This document shows positions 1 through 8,235 of a DNA stretch of 64,000 nucleotides, in pieces. This DNA comes from Leisingera methylohalidivorans DSM 14336. GTDB lineage: Bacteria; Pseudomonadota; Alphaproteobacteria; Rhodobacterales; Rhodobacteraceae. The stretch covers positions 832,371 through 896,370 of the forward strand of contig NC_023135.1 in NCBI RefSeq assembly GCF_000511355.1, given 5' to 3'. The notes under the pieces were generated by a model. That model was not told the origin of the DNA. It saw only the letters and a list, made by a program, of their open reading frames with translations, and made no database searches. The position numbers were made by a program, and so were the translations under genes. The first letter of the stretch is position 1. Every line of letters begins with the position of its first letter.

Positions 1-345
1 CCCGGCCTCGGCCAGCTTGCCTGCGAAATGCTGGGTCAGCGTGTGGTTCTGCGGGCTGGAGGACCGGCCGAAATGGTCGAACGACAGGGCAAAGCCCTTG
101 GCGATTTCCGACTGGACGGCGTGCATTTCAGCGCAGTATTCCGCCACCGGCTTGTCCGCCTTGGCGGCGGCCAGCTCAGCCGGGGTGCCGTGTTCGTCGG
201 TGGCGCAGAGGAACAGCACCTCGTTGCCGCGTCCGCGCTGGAACCGGGCGTAAAGGTCGGCCGGCAGCTGCGAGCCCACCAGGTTGCCCAGATGCTTGAT
301 CCCGTTGATGTAGGGAATCGCGGAAGTGATCAGAATGCGTGCCAT
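1..345 (-). CDS. metG: Methionyl-tRNA synthetase, N-terminal part (cut by window edge)
   Basis: This gene charges tRNA-Met with methionine in the cytoplasm. The visible 115 residues begin [15 protein letters not shown] and continue with [18 protein letters not shown], the class I synthetase nucleotide-binding region with the HIGH-like signature (here IKHLGN), followed by CATDEHGTP. These are standard for MetG. The rest of the gene lies beyond position 1. I place the start at the ATG at 343-345; a second in-frame ATG nine bases upstream (352-354) is equally possible. The 420 bp upstream hold no convincing gene, so the promoter should lie there. Identification is very secure. Confidence 0.96.
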   Translation of the reverse strand, partial: MARILITSAIPYINGIKHLGNLVGSQLPADLYARFQRGRGNEVLFLCATDEHGTPAELAAAKADKPVAEYCAEMHAVQSEIAKGFALSFDHFGRSSSPQNHTLTQHFAGKLAEAG

Positions 346-713
346 GCTATCCATCCAGGTAATGTGTCAAAGGCCCGTCTACCGCATGGCGCAGGCGGCG
401 GAAACCCCGGCTGCGGATTTCCCTGAAAATTGGAGATACAGGGCCGGACCCGGCTTGACCTGAACCGCGGGCTGGCGCGCGCGATGATAGCGGAAACCTG
501 TTGTAAGCCTTTGAAAGATCACGGGGCGTTGCCATTCGGATGGCCTGCCGGTGTAAGCAGTCTGGGGCCGGCCATGGCTGTTTGGCTTTCTGCCCGATGG
601 TGATTGCGCGCCGTTCACCCTCGCCGCCGCCCTTGCCGTGGCGGGCGGATTGGCGGTGCCGGAGCTCGCAGCGCTTTTGCAAGCGTAAACAGATCCTTAA
701 AGGGTCAGATCTG
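346..713. other. Intergenic region upstream of metG, no gene supported
   Basis: This stretch separates metG from the MFS gene, both on the minus strand. Open frames exist on both strands but have no recognisable protein family and a composition typical of GC-rich non-coding DNA. It presumably carries the metG promoter; I could not pick convincing -35/-10 boxes. Confidence 0.5.
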
Positions 714-749
714 CTGTCCGAATGTTTCGCGCGCGAAACATTCGGACAG
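714..749. repeat. Perfect 36-bp palindrome, family A copy 1
   Basis: The half-site CTGTCCGAATGTTTCGCG is followed directly by its exact reverse complement, giving 18 + 18 bp with no spacer. It lies just downstream of the stop codon of the MFS gene (stop at 765). A related imperfect copy sits at 40445-40478, also downstream of genes, sharing the core ATGTTTCG/CGAAACAT. It could end transcription, although no T-run follows, or be a dispersed extragenic repeat or protein-binding site. Confidence 0.75.
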
Positions 750-764
750 GGTTACTGACCTGTT

Positions 765-1988
765 TCACTGCTTCTCGCGAGACCGTTTCAGAAGGCGGCC
801 GATGGTAAAAGAGGTGCGCGGCGCATAGACATAGCTGGTGCGTTCTTCGGGGGTCGGGCGCACTTTCATCCGGCTGAGACCAAATGCAATGAGCAGCACA
901 TGGCCGCAGGCCACATAGGCAAACAGGGCAGGCGGCCCGTAAAAGCTGATCAGCGCTGAGGAGACATAGGGGCTGGCGATGGCGCCCAGGGCAAAGAAGA
1001 ACATCAGCGCTGCTGCCAGTTCAACCCGCTCTTCTGATGTTGCAAAGTCGTTGGCGTGCGCAGCGGAGACCGAGAAGATCGGGAAGGTGGTGAAGCCGAA
1101 GAACGCCGCCGTAAGCATAACTCCCAGGGTGCCGGTGCCGCTGGCGGCCATGGTGACAGCGCAGCTGAAGATGGCCGCAACGGAAAGCCAGATCAGCACC
1201 CAGCGGCGGTCGTATTTGTCGGCCAGCCAGCCCATCGGGTATTGCGCCAGCGCCCCGCCCAGCACGAAGGAGGCAAGGAAAAAGGCGATCTGGCCGATTT
1301 CCAGCCCGACCTCCTGACCATAGACCGGGCCGACCATGCGGAACGAAGCGGAGCTGAGCGCGGCGACGATCACCCCGGCCACCGCCAGCGGCGAACAGCG
1401 CCAGGCCAGCTTGGGGCGCAGGCGCGGCGCATCCGGGGTTTCCGGCTGGCTCGCCTTGGTCAGGGTCAGCGGCAGCAGCGCCGCACAGCACAGCAGCGCC
1501 AACAGGTTGTAGGAGACATAGGCGGCCGGCGGCAGCACCGCGATGATCAGCTGCGCTGCCAGCGAGGCGCTCATATCGGCAATCCGGTAAGTGCCCATGG
1601 CGCGGCCGCGGTTTTCATTGGTGACCTTGGTGTTGAGCCAGGCCTCGATCACCGTATAGGCGCCGGCCACGCAGAGGCCGGAGGCAATCCGCATCGCCGC
1701 CCAGGCATAGGGGTTTTCCGTCAGCGTATGGCCCAACAGCCCCATCGCCCCCAGCGCGGTGCAGACCGCAAAGGCGCGGGAATGGCCGACATTGCCCATC
1801 AGCCGCGGCGCCCACCAGCAGCCGATGAAGAAGCCAAAGAAATGCGCCGAGCCGAGGAGGCCGATCTGCTCTTTGCTGAAGTTCAGCGTCAAGCCCGAAA
1901 TGGCATCCAGCGGGCCGACGCCGCCGGTCGAGAGCTGCAGCAGGATGACAGAAAAGAAGAGGGCGGCAAAGGAGATGATCAGGCGCAT
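765..1988 (-). CDS. Major facilitator superfamily transporter
   Basis: A 407-residue inner-membrane permease with about 12 predicted hydrophobic segments, the usual MFS size. The loop after segment 2 reads GCWWAPRLMGNVGHSRAF. The loop after segment 8 holds PMGWLADKYDRRWVL, a clear MFS motif A (G-x-L-A-D-x-x-x-R-R). The overall pattern (STGGVGPLDAISGLTL at the start, TYRIADMSASLAAQ mid-protein) resembles the YcaD-like MFS subgroup. The substrate cannot be read from sequence. It is transcribed alone, away from YceI and towards metG. A strong palindrome lies 16 bp past its stop. Confidence 0.85.
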   Translation of the reverse strand: MRLIISFAALFFSVILLQLSTGGVGPLDAISGLTLNFSKEQIGLLGSAHFFGFFIGCWWAPRLMGNVGHSRAFAVCTALGAMGLLGHTLTENPYAWAAMRIASGLCVAGAYTVIEAWLNTKVTNENRGRAMGTYRIADMSASLAAQLIIAVLPPAAYVSYNLLALLCCAALLPLTLTKASQPETPDAPRLRPKLAWRCSPLAVAGVIVAALSSASFRMVGPVYGQEVGLEIGQIAFFLASFVLGGALAQYPMGWLADKYDRRWVLIWLSVAAIFSCAVTMAASGTGTLGVMLTAAFFGFTTFPIFSVSAAHANDFATSEERVELAAALMFFFALGAIASPYVSSALISFYGPPALFAYVACGHVLLIAFGLSRMKVRPTPEERTSYVYAPRTSFTIGRLLKRSREKQ

Positions 1989-2108
1989 AATTCTGCGACC
2001 ATGACAGGCTGCGGCGGCATTGCCAGCCGGTTTCCGTCATGGCTGTGTCGTATTTTTGCGCGGCGGTGTTTTTCGGCACCGGGCGCGGCCCGGGGCTTTG
2101 CCCGGGGT

Positions 2109-2714
2109 TCAGGCCGCCTGGCGGATGCGGGCCCTGATGGCGAGGGTGACCCGGTCGGCAACCAGATCCGGATAGCCGGCGGCCCCGAAGGCCGCACGGC
2201 TGAGACTGCCGTTGAGATGCACATCCAGCTCGCGCAGGTCATCCGCCGCGGTGCCGGGGCGGCGGTAGAGCGCGGCATGCAAGGTAAGCGGCCGGGTGGT
2301 GCCGCGCAGGGTGAGGACGCCGTGAATCCGCGCGCCGCCCGAAAGCCGCCCGTCAGGCCCGAGGCGGACGCGGGTGGAACGGAAGCGGATCTCCGGGAAC
2401 CGCGCAGTGTCGAGCACGCCGGGGCTTTTCAGCGCCTCGGTGGCAAAGATCAGCCCGGTCCGGGCCCGGGTTGCGTCAAGCGTGATATCGGCCTGGCTGC
2501 GGGTCAGGTTCTGCGGATCGATGCGGATGCGGGCGGCGCGGACCGGGATCCGCCCATGCTGCGGCCGGCCGCTGAGGCGGAAGGTAAAGCGCACTTCGGT
2601 CGCGTCCGGTATGAGGCGGTAAGGCAGGGGCGCTGCGGGCAGCCTCTGCGCGGCCAGCAGGCTGGCGGCAAGGCAGGCGGTCAGAGCCCGCCGGTGCATC
2701 CTGTGGTCGCTCAT
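2109..2714 (-). CDS. YceI-family periplasmic lipocalin-like protein
   Basis: A 201-residue protein with an N-terminal signal peptide (basic MHRRALTACLAASLLAA, cleavage probably near LPAAPLPY). The YceI beta-barrel fold follows: YRLIPDATEVRFTFRLSG, then RIRIDPQNLTRSQADITLDATRARTG, KSPGVLDTARFPEIRFRSTRV and a C-terminal HGVLTLRGTTRPLTLHAALYR. Family members bind isoprenoid or amphiphilic ligands in the periplasm; their physiological role is mostly unknown. It is unusually rich in arginine. The gene stands alone between the MFS gene and the ImuA-like gene. Confidence 0.85.
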   Translation of the reverse strand: MSDHRMHRRALTACLAASLLAAQRLPAAPLPYRLIPDATEVRFTFRLSGRPQHGRIPVRAARIRIDPQNLTRSQADITLDATRARTGLIFATEALKSPGVLDTARFPEIRFRSTRVRLGPDGRLSGGARIHGVLTLRGTTRPLTLHAALYRRPGTAADDLRELDVHLNGSLSRAAFGAAGYPDLVADRVTLAIRARIRQAA

Positions 2715-2905
2715 GGGGGGCTTCTTCTCCGGTTGCAGGGCGGTTTCGCAGGCTGGTTTTACAGGGCGCTTTTACAGGGCGCCTCTGATGCCGCGCCCTG
2801 ATCTTAGACGGATTTTCCGCCGCAGGCTGCTCACTTTCGCGGGGGCGCTTGTGAGGCGGCGGCGGGCTCCCGCCAGGCGCCGGCTTTTGGCAAAGCCTCT
2901 GCCTG

Positions 2906-2944
2906 TTGGGCCCGGCACCGGGCGCAGCCCGGTGCCGGGCCCAA
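2906..2944. repeat. REP-like hairpin, family B copy 1
   Basis: Two 18-bp arms that are exact reverse complements (TTGGGCCCGGCACCGGGC at 2906-2923 and its complement at 2927-2944) flank a 3-nt GCA loop. The leading GTTGGGCC is shared with copies near 5496 and 40399, so this looks like a dispersed extragenic palindrome. It lies between the divergent YceI upstream region and the end of the ImuA-like gene. Confidence 0.7.
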
Positions 2945-3001
2945 GGCCGCTAAGGCGGTGCCGGCGCAGCCAGGTCCGCCTGCGGGCGCGGGAGGGCATC
3001 G

Positions 3002-3769
3002 TCAAGACGGGAGGGCTGGTTCCGGCTGCTCCCGGAATGGGGGCGGGGCTATGCCGCGGGGCTCAGGGCAGGGCGGAGCGGGCCGGAGCGGGGCAGATTG
3101 GTGCGGGCAGCCGCCGGCGGCCCGGGTGATCTGCCAGCTGCAAGGCGGCAGGGTGCGGGCGCGCAGGCGTTTCAAGGTCCAGCAGTTCCGGGTCTTCGCG
3201 GTGCTATCGCTGGCCGGACCGGCCGGGGGCCTGTGTGCCGGCCGGGCATGGGGCAAGGGATCAGGCAACGGGGTATGGGCAGGGGCCAGGTGCCAGCGGC
3301 TTTCGATGCCCTGGGCGCCGCCTGTGCCGGGGGTCAGCAGCAGGCCCAGCGGCGCCGGACCGAAGCGTCCGCCGGCCGCTGCCGCCAGATGCAGCCGCCG
3401 CACCGGGGTCATGGCGGGCGGCTCAGCCAGTTCTGCCACCACCAGCGCCGCCGCGCCGCTGCGCAAAGCTTCCTCCATGGCCCAAAGCTGATCCTCGGTC
3501 CGGGGGGGCTGCACGAACAGGAACCGGGCGGGGCTGGCAAATTCCGCCATCCCGTCCGGGTTCAGCTGCTTGCCGCCCTGCGCCGGGGACAGCCACAGGA
3601 CCGGCCCCGGCGCGATCTCCAGCGCGGCGGCGGCCAGCCACAGCGCAAAACTGTGGCGGGCGGGGCCGCAGGCCTCGTGCACGCGGCCATGCTCCAGCGC
3701 AACCCCCTCCATCACGGACAGGGCCGGACGGGATCTGTGGCGGCGGCGGCTGAGCAGGTGAGTCGGCAT
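3002..3769 (-). CDS. ImuA-like (RecA-fold) protein, orphan copy
   Basis: A 255-residue protein resembling the alphaproteobacterial ImuA family, RecA-like partners of the ImuB/DnaE2 mutasome. Supporting segments are GRVHEACGPARHSFALWLA near the N-terminus, a GPVLWLSPAQGGKQLNPDGM strand, RFLFVQPPRTEDQLWAMEEALRSGAAALVV, a TPVRRLHLAA helix and IESRWHLAPA. A WTLKRLRARTLPPCSWQI motif towards the end keeps the frame credible. The last 45 residues are proline-rich and look non-homologous. There is no obvious P-loop. No imuB or dnaE2 lies nearby, so a role in SOS mutagenesis is only inferred from family. Moderate certainty. Confidence 0.55.
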   Translation of the reverse strand: MPTHLLSRRRHRSRPALSVMEGVALEHGRVHEACGPARHSFALWLAAAALEIAPGPVLWLSPAQGGKQLNPDGMAEFASPARFLFVQPPRTEDQLWAMEEALRSGAAALVVAELAEPPAMTPVRRLHLAAAAGGRFGPAPLGLLLTPGTGGAQGIESRWHLAPAHTPLPDPLPHARPAHRPPAGPASDSTAKTRNCWTLKRLRARTLPPCSWQITRAAGGCPHQSAPLRPAPPCPEPRGIAPPPFREQPEPALPS

Positions 3770-3866
3770 GCAGTCAGATTAGCATGTTCGCTCTTTGTTC
3801 TCAACCGCGCACTGCTGCGGACCTGCGCCGCTGGACAGGCGCCGCGCGATGCGCGGGCGGCGGATC

Positions 3867-4268
3867 TCAGCCCTCGCGGGGGACAACCGGGCCGCCCTGT
3901 TTGGCCCATTCGGTAAACCCGCCCTCCAGATGCACCACCGGCTTCAGCCCCATTTCCAGCGCCGCCTTGGCGCTGAGGGCAGAACGCCAGGCGCTAGCGC
4001 AGTAGAACACGTAGGTTTTGTCCTGATTGAACACCGGCTTGTGATAGGGGCTGTCCGGGTCGATCCAGAATTCCAGCATGCCGCGCGGGCAGGAGAAGGC
4101 GCCGGGGATCATGCCGCTGCGCTGCAGTTCGCGGATGTCGCGCAGGTCGATGAAGACGTACTCCTCATCCAGAACTTTCTGTTTGGCCGCCTCGACAGAT
4201 ATGGTTTCGACGAGGCTGTTTGCCTCGGCCAGCAGCGCCTTGACGCCCTTGGTGATGGTCTGCGGCAT
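3867..4268 (-). CDS. Single-domain rhodanese-like sulfurtransferase
   Basis: A 133-residue protein of the single-domain rhodanese family, which carries sulfur as a persulfide on a catalytic cysteine. The active-site loop is YVFYCASAWRSALSA, with Cys90 followed by the loop arginine. FIDLRDIRELQRSGMIPGA is the usual CH2A-type segment, and HLEGGFTEW the C-terminal signature. The start at 4268 is preceded by a good AAGGA site; longer upstream extensions of the frame are unsupported. It is divergent from the aldo/keto reductase gene and probably cytoplasmic. The physiological sulfur acceptor is unknown. Confidence 0.85.
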   Translation of the reverse strand: MPQTITKGVKALLAEANSLVETISVEAAKQKVLDEEYVFIDLRDIRELQRSGMIPGAFSCPRGMLEFWIDPDSPYHKPVFNQDKTYVFYCASAWRSALSAKAALEMGLKPVVHLEGGFTEWAKQGGPVVPREG

Positions 4269-4388
4269 CGGGTATCCTTTCCTTAAGCTGAGCAGAGGCT
4301 GGCCGGTTTGCCGTGCATGTGCAAGCGGCTTGCACTTCCCGGATGAGCCCTTAGGGTCGCAGCCAAATCCAGGACAGGGGAACGCAGC

Positions 4389-5432
4389 ATGAAACTCAAT
4401 CCATTGGGACGCACCGGCATGATGGTGTCGGAGCTGTGCCTGGGCACGATGACATTCGGCACCCAAACCGCGGAGGCCGAGGCCCATGCGCAGATCGACC
4501 TCGCGCTGGAGGGCGGCGTGAACTTTGTCGATACCGCCGAGATGTATCCGGTGAACCCGGTGAGTGCCGAAACCCTGGGCAACAGTGAGCGGATCATCGG
4601 CACCTGGAATGCGCAGACGGGGCGGCGGGGCGAGTACATTCTGGCCACCAAGCATTCCGGCGCGGGGATGCGGCATGTGCGGGACGGGGCGCCGATCTCT
4701 TCCAGGACCATCGCACCAACCATCGAGGAGTCATTGAAGCGGCTGCAGACCGATTACATCGACCTCTACCAATTCCACTGGCCGAACCGGGGCAGCTACA
4801 TGTTCCGGCAGAACTGGAGCTATGATCCGTCCTCCCAGAACCGGGCGGAGACGCTGGCCAATATGGAGGATTGCCTGGAGGCGCTGCAGCGCGAGGTGGA
4901 GCGCGGCACCATCCGCGCCTTTGGCCTGTCGAACGAAAGCGCCTGGGGCACCGCGCAATGGCTGCGGATTGCGGAGGCGCGCGGCGGGCCGCGGGTGGCT
5001 TCGATCCAGAACGAATATTCGCTGGTGTGCCGGATGTATGACACCGACCTGGCGGAATTGAGCGTTAACGAGGACGTCGGCCTGCTGGCGTTCTCGCCGC
5101 TGGGCACCGGGCTGCTGACCGGCAAGTATCAGGACGGGGCGGTGCCGGAGGGCTCGCGCAAGTCGATCAATCCCGAGCTGGGCGGGCGCCATTCGCCGCG
5201 GGTCTACGATGCCGTGGCGGCCTATCTTGCGATTGCTGAGCGGCATGGGCTGGACCCGGTGCATATGGCGCTGGCCTGGTGCCGCACACGGCCGTTCATG
5301 GCCTCGGCAATCTTTGGCGCCACTCATCTGCCGCAGCTGGAGCATGTGCTGAAATCGGTGGAGCTGGAGCTGAGCCAGAAGGTGCTGGAGGAGATCAACG
5401 CAGCACACCGGATGCATCCGATGCCGTATTGA
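4389..5432 (+). CDS. Tas-type NADP(H)-dependent aldo/keto reductase
   Basis: A 347-residue aldo/keto reductase of the Tas subgroup. It begins MKLNPLGRTGMMVSELCLGTMTFGTQ, and holds the tetrad context NFVDTAEMYPV (Asp and Tyr), ATKHSG (Lys) and DLYQFHWPNRG (His). Subgroup features include the SERIIGTW segment and the C-terminal FGATHLPQLEHVLKSVELELS. It probably reduces aldehydes or ketones with NADPH; the true substrate is unknown. An AGGGGAA site precedes the ATG. It is monocistronic and divergent from the rhodanese gene. Confidence 0.9.
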   Translation: MKLNPLGRTGMMVSELCLGTMTFGTQTAEAEAHAQIDLALEGGVNFVDTAEMYPVNPVSAETLGNSERIIGTWNAQTGRRGEYILATKHSGAGMRHVRDGAPISSRTIAPTIEESLKRLQTDYIDLYQFHWPNRGSYMFRQNWSYDPSSQNRAETLANMEDCLEALQREVERGTIRAFGLSNESAWGTAQWLRIAEARGGPRVASIQNEYSLVCRMYDTDLAELSVNEDVGLLAFSPLGTGLLTGKYQDGAVPEGSRKSINPELGGRHSPRVYDAVAAYLAIAERHGLDPVHMALAWCRTRPFMASAIFGATHLPQLEHVLKSVELELSQKVLEEINAAHRMHPMPY

Positions 5433-5495
5433 GGTGAGGGCGGGGAAGGCCGGGAACTCCCGCCCGTCCTGCTGGCATTGACATGCCCTTGGCCG

Positions 5496-5522
5496 GTTGG
5501 GCCGGGCGCTGCTGCGCAGCGC
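5496..5522. repeat. REP-like hairpin, family B copy 2
   Basis: GTTGGGCCGG leads into GCGCTGC-TGC-GCAGCGC, a perfect 7-bp stem with a 3-nt loop. It shares the GTTGGGCC lead and TGC/GCA-type loop with the copies at 2906 and 40399. It lies 60 bp past the aldo/keto reductase stop. Confidence 0.55.
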
Positions 5523-5677
5523 GGACAAAGATGCTGAGATGCGCTTCAGGGGCGGGTCTGCCCTGAAGCGCCTTGCTGAGGGTATTTTAGAATTCCGCGT
5601 CAAGGGTGAACGGTGCTGCCGCACCGCCGCCGCGCGGCCCTAGACCCGCGGCACGGCGGCGGGCCTGTGCGCTTGCC

Positions 5678-6789
5678 CTAACAGGCTGCTGAAGAAGTCG
5701 GGGCTCGACGCGGTCTGAGGACCATGATTCACCCTCAGCAGAACTTCGGCAGGGGGGATGATGCGCGGGACGGACGAAGCGAGCGGATCGCTTTTCAGCT
5801 ATGCCGGTCTGGAAGAGCGCATCCCCGCGCGGCACCCGCTCCGTAAGATCAGGCAGGTGGTGAATGACGCTCTGGCCAGCCTGGATGCCGGGTTCGAGGC
5901 GCTCTACACCGATTCCGGCCGCCCCTCGATCGCGCCGGAGCGGCCGATCTGTCACCGGCTGGGCATTGCGCAGCAATGTCCCGAGAGGGGACGGCCGCTT
6001 CCCGGCCGATAGCACGCTCATCAAGGCCTGGGCGCGGATGAAGAGTTTCCAGCCGAAGGCGGCGGGCTCGCCGCCCTGCGATGATGGGCCGGATGACCCG
6101 CCCGCGACATCCATGGCCCCGGCTGCACAGCCTGCCCAGAATTAACCCGAGACCGCTCCAATACCCCGCTCCACGCGCCGCAGTCGCAATGCCGAGGCCA
6201 GCTTCAAGGGCGAGACGCGTTCGCATGCGACCCTTGCTTCGGTCACCGGCCCGCCCACCCGGCAGCATGCTGCGCATGCGCCTGCCGGGCAATGGACGGC
6301 CGCGCCGAACGCCCGGCCGCGCTGGATATGCTGCACCGTCACTCCCCGGATCTACCCGGCAGCTGACCTTGGGGGGCGGCAAGGGATATGATGCGGCCGA
6401 ATTCGTCGCGGATCTCCGCCAGCCCTGCGTCACTCCGCACGCCGCCAGGAAAGCGGCGCATTCAGCAGTCGACGGGCGCACAACCCGGCACAAAGGCTAT
6501 GCCCTGCCCCAGAAGCACCGCAAGCGGATCGAAGAAGCCTTCGGCCGGGCCAAGACCGTCGGCGGCCTGTCCCAGACCGTCTATCGCGGCCTCAAGCGGG
6601 TGCGGTCCCGCTGCATCCTGACACTCGCCGCTGGAAATCCTGCCCGGTTGCCCCGGTTTCTGGCGGTATGAGGCTGGATAAGGCCGCCACAGGCCTGCTT
6701 CCAGCCGCCCGATCCGGAAGCTCGATGACGGATCATCCCATCGGGGAGAACAGCGTCCCGCTGGCCTGACGAATTCAGCGGCCTGCTAG
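5678..6789 (+). mobile_element. Decayed IS5-superfamily insertion sequence with both ends
   Basis: The left end CTAACAGGCTGCTGAA (5678-5693) and right end TTCAGCGGCCTGCTAG (6774-6789) are inverted repeats matching at 14 of 16 positions. Between them lies a broken transposase. The element is about 1.1 kb, shorter than the roughly 1.4 kb expected for this family, consistent with an internal deletion. On its right it abuts a regulator fragment. Confidence 0.8.
5758..6671 (+). pseudogene. IS5-superfamily transposase, frameshifted and deleted
   Basis: Pieces of one transposase appear in three frames. The N-terminal part (SGSLFSYAGLEERIPARHPLRKIRQ and LYTDSGRPSIAPER) is followed, after loss of the central LLFRWFVGL region, by STLIKAWARMKSFQPK in another frame. 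The C-terminal part then reads YDAAEFVADLRQP, SAVDGRTTRHKGYAL, KHRKRIEEAFGRAKTVGGL and LTLAAGNPARLPRFLAV. An intact copy would be one frame of about 350-450 residues. No functional enzyme can be made. Confidence 0.85.
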
Positions 6790-6912
6790 AATATATCCCT
6801 GCCTGATGCCGGTCTGGAACTATTGGGAGCGACGGATCCCGCGCTTTTTGATCCGCGGTTTGAGGCTGAAACCGGGCGCGGCAGCGTGGAGATCTGGTTT
6901 CCCGTCTCCTGA
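6790..6912 (+). pseudogene. C-terminal scrap of a GyrI-like effector-binding domain
   Basis: Starting directly at the right end of the IS remnant, one frame reads LPDAGLELLGATDPALFDPR, then continues with an E-T-G-R-G-S-V-E-I-W-F-P-V tail and a TGA at 6910-6912. This matches the end of AraC/MerR-associated GyrI-like ligand-binding domains (typical ending F-D-P-x-T-G-x-G-x-V-E-I-W-I-P-V). The rest of the gene is not seen on the left side of the IS, so the insertion and later deletion removed it. Confidence 0.65.
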
Positions 6913-6941
6913 TTGCACCGCAGCAGGAATGCGGCAGATCC

Positions 6942-7295
6942 TCAGCCGGGGTGAGCCAGAATATTCAGCAATTTCCCGGCCGGGTCGCGGACATAGAAGC
7001 GGCGCACGCCCCAAGGTTCATCCGCGGGGCCGTAAACGATATCGAGACTGAGGCTTTCGGCCCGTGCAAAAACCGCATCCACATCATCGACTTCGACCGA
7101 CAGATCAGGCACCGGGGTCCCGGACCCGCCGTGGCTCGCGATGCTGATCTGGACAGAGGCGGCGGCGCCCGATGCGAGTGTCACGATCCAGCCGTGGTCC
7201 ATCACAACGTCCAGATCAAACAGGCGGGTGTAGAAATCCTGCACCTCGGAAATCCGGGCGGCAGGCAGGTTTGCAACAATACGTTTGACCGTCAT
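6942..7295 (-). CDS. VOC-superfamily (glyoxalase/dioxygenase fold) protein
   Basis: A 117-residue single-module VOC protein: RIVANLPAARISEVQDFYTRLFDLDVV, a central SVQISIASHG strand, DLSVEVDDVDAVFARAESL and the final VRRFYVRDPAGKLLNILAHPG. The family includes metal-dependent isomerases, dioxygenases and drug-binding proteins, and specificity is not readable here. Its start codon directly abuts the stop of the XRE regulator gene (no gap), so the two are translated as one unit. Confidence 0.85.
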   Translation of the reverse strand: MTVKRIVANLPAARISEVQDFYTRLFDLDVVMDHGWIVTLASGAAASVQISIASHGGSGTPVPDLSVEVDDVDAVFARAESLSLDIVYGPADEPWGVRRFYVRDPAGKLLNILAHPG

Positions 7296-8102
7296 TCAAG
7301 GTCCTTTCTTAGCGATCTTCGCCATCATTGCGGCGGTTTCACGGTCTGCCGGGAAGAAGGCTTCGATGGTGACCTCCGACAGGGTCACATCGACGGCGGT
7401 GCCAAATACCGTCGTGGTGCTGAGGAAGGCCAGCGGCCCGGTCCCGCCTTTCAGCCGCAGCGGGACCGCAATGCGGCATTCACCAGCCAGACTGGCGCGG
7501 CGGCGCGGGCTACCCGCGGGGGCCGGAAAGGCGGCAATCTCGCCGTGCAGGGCAACAAGCTTGGGATCGGCGGAATGATCAATCTCGCGGGTGAGCCGGG
7601 TTAGGATATGGCCGCGCCACTCCGCCAGGTTGAGGATGCGGGGCGCCAGCCCGTCGGGATGCAGGCTCAGGCGCAGCACATTCACCGTGCCCTCCAGAAG
7701 ATGCGGGGCGGCGCCATCCAGCAAGGAATACACCGCGGCATTGGCCGCCAGAAGCTCCCAATGCCGGTTCACCGCCAGCGCCGGATGCGGCATGTATCCG
7801 TCCAGGAGCTGCCGGATGACTGCATTTGCGGCCGTGAGTTCCGGCGCGTCGAGCGGGCGCTGCGGGTAGTGCGGCGCGTGTCCGGCCGCCACCAGGATGG
7901 CGTTGCGCTCGCGCAGCGGCACATCCAGATGCTCGGACAGATGCATCACCATATCGCGGCTGGGGCGGGAGCGGCCGGATTCCACAAAGCTCAGGTGGCG
8001 CTGGGAAATCCCGGCCCCGGCAGACAGATCAAGCTGGCTCAGCCGCCGATGCTGGCGCCATTGGCGCAGCAATTGGCCGGCGGTTTCCTGCATCACATTC
8101 AT
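7296..8102 (-). CDS. XRE regulator with MmyB-like ligand-binding domain
   Basis: A 268-residue regulator. Residues 10-65 form a Cro/CI helix-turn-helix (LLRQWRQHRRLSQLDLSAGAGISQRHLSFVESGRSRPSRDMV). The C-terminal half (HPALAVNRHWELLAANAAVYSLLDG, LRLSLHPDGLAPRILNLAEW) is the MmyB-like PAS-type sensor domain found in a large group of regulators beside oxidoreductases. It is coupled to the VOC gene and divergent from a small membrane-protein gene. A possible operator (8137-8153) sits between them. Autoregulation and control of the neighbours is the likely arrangement. Confidence 0.88.
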   Translation of the reverse strand: MNVMQETAGQLLRQWRQHRRLSQLDLSAGAGISQRHLSFVESGRSRPSRDMVMHLSEHLDVPLRERNAILVAAGHAPHYPQRPLDAPELTAANAVIRQLLDGYMPHPALAVNRHWELLAANAAVYSLLDGAAPHLLEGTVNVLRLSLHPDGLAPRILNLAEWRGHILTRLTREIDHSADPKLVALHGEIAAFPAPAGSPRRRASLAGECRIAVPLRLKGGTGPLAFLSTTTVFGTAVDVTLSEVTIEAFFPADRETAAMMAKIAKKGP

Positions 8103-8136
8103 GGCTGCAACTTATCCGTTCATTTTTTGCCCGGCA

Positions 8137-8153
8137 ATTACCTCCAACGTAAT
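8137..8153. promoter_or_regulatory. Inverted repeat between divergent genes, possible XRE operator
   Basis: ATTAC and GTAAT arms flank 7 bases (ATTACCTCCAACGTAAT) in the 133-bp region between the XRE regulator and the membrane-protein gene. The position suits an autoregulatory operator; binding is inferred. Confidence 0.4.
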
Positions 8154-8235
8154 CGACGCCAGAACATCCCTTTGCAAGGATCAGCCCATATCCCGGCCAT
8201 CCCGGCGGGCATTACCAGAGCCAAGGAACAAACTC

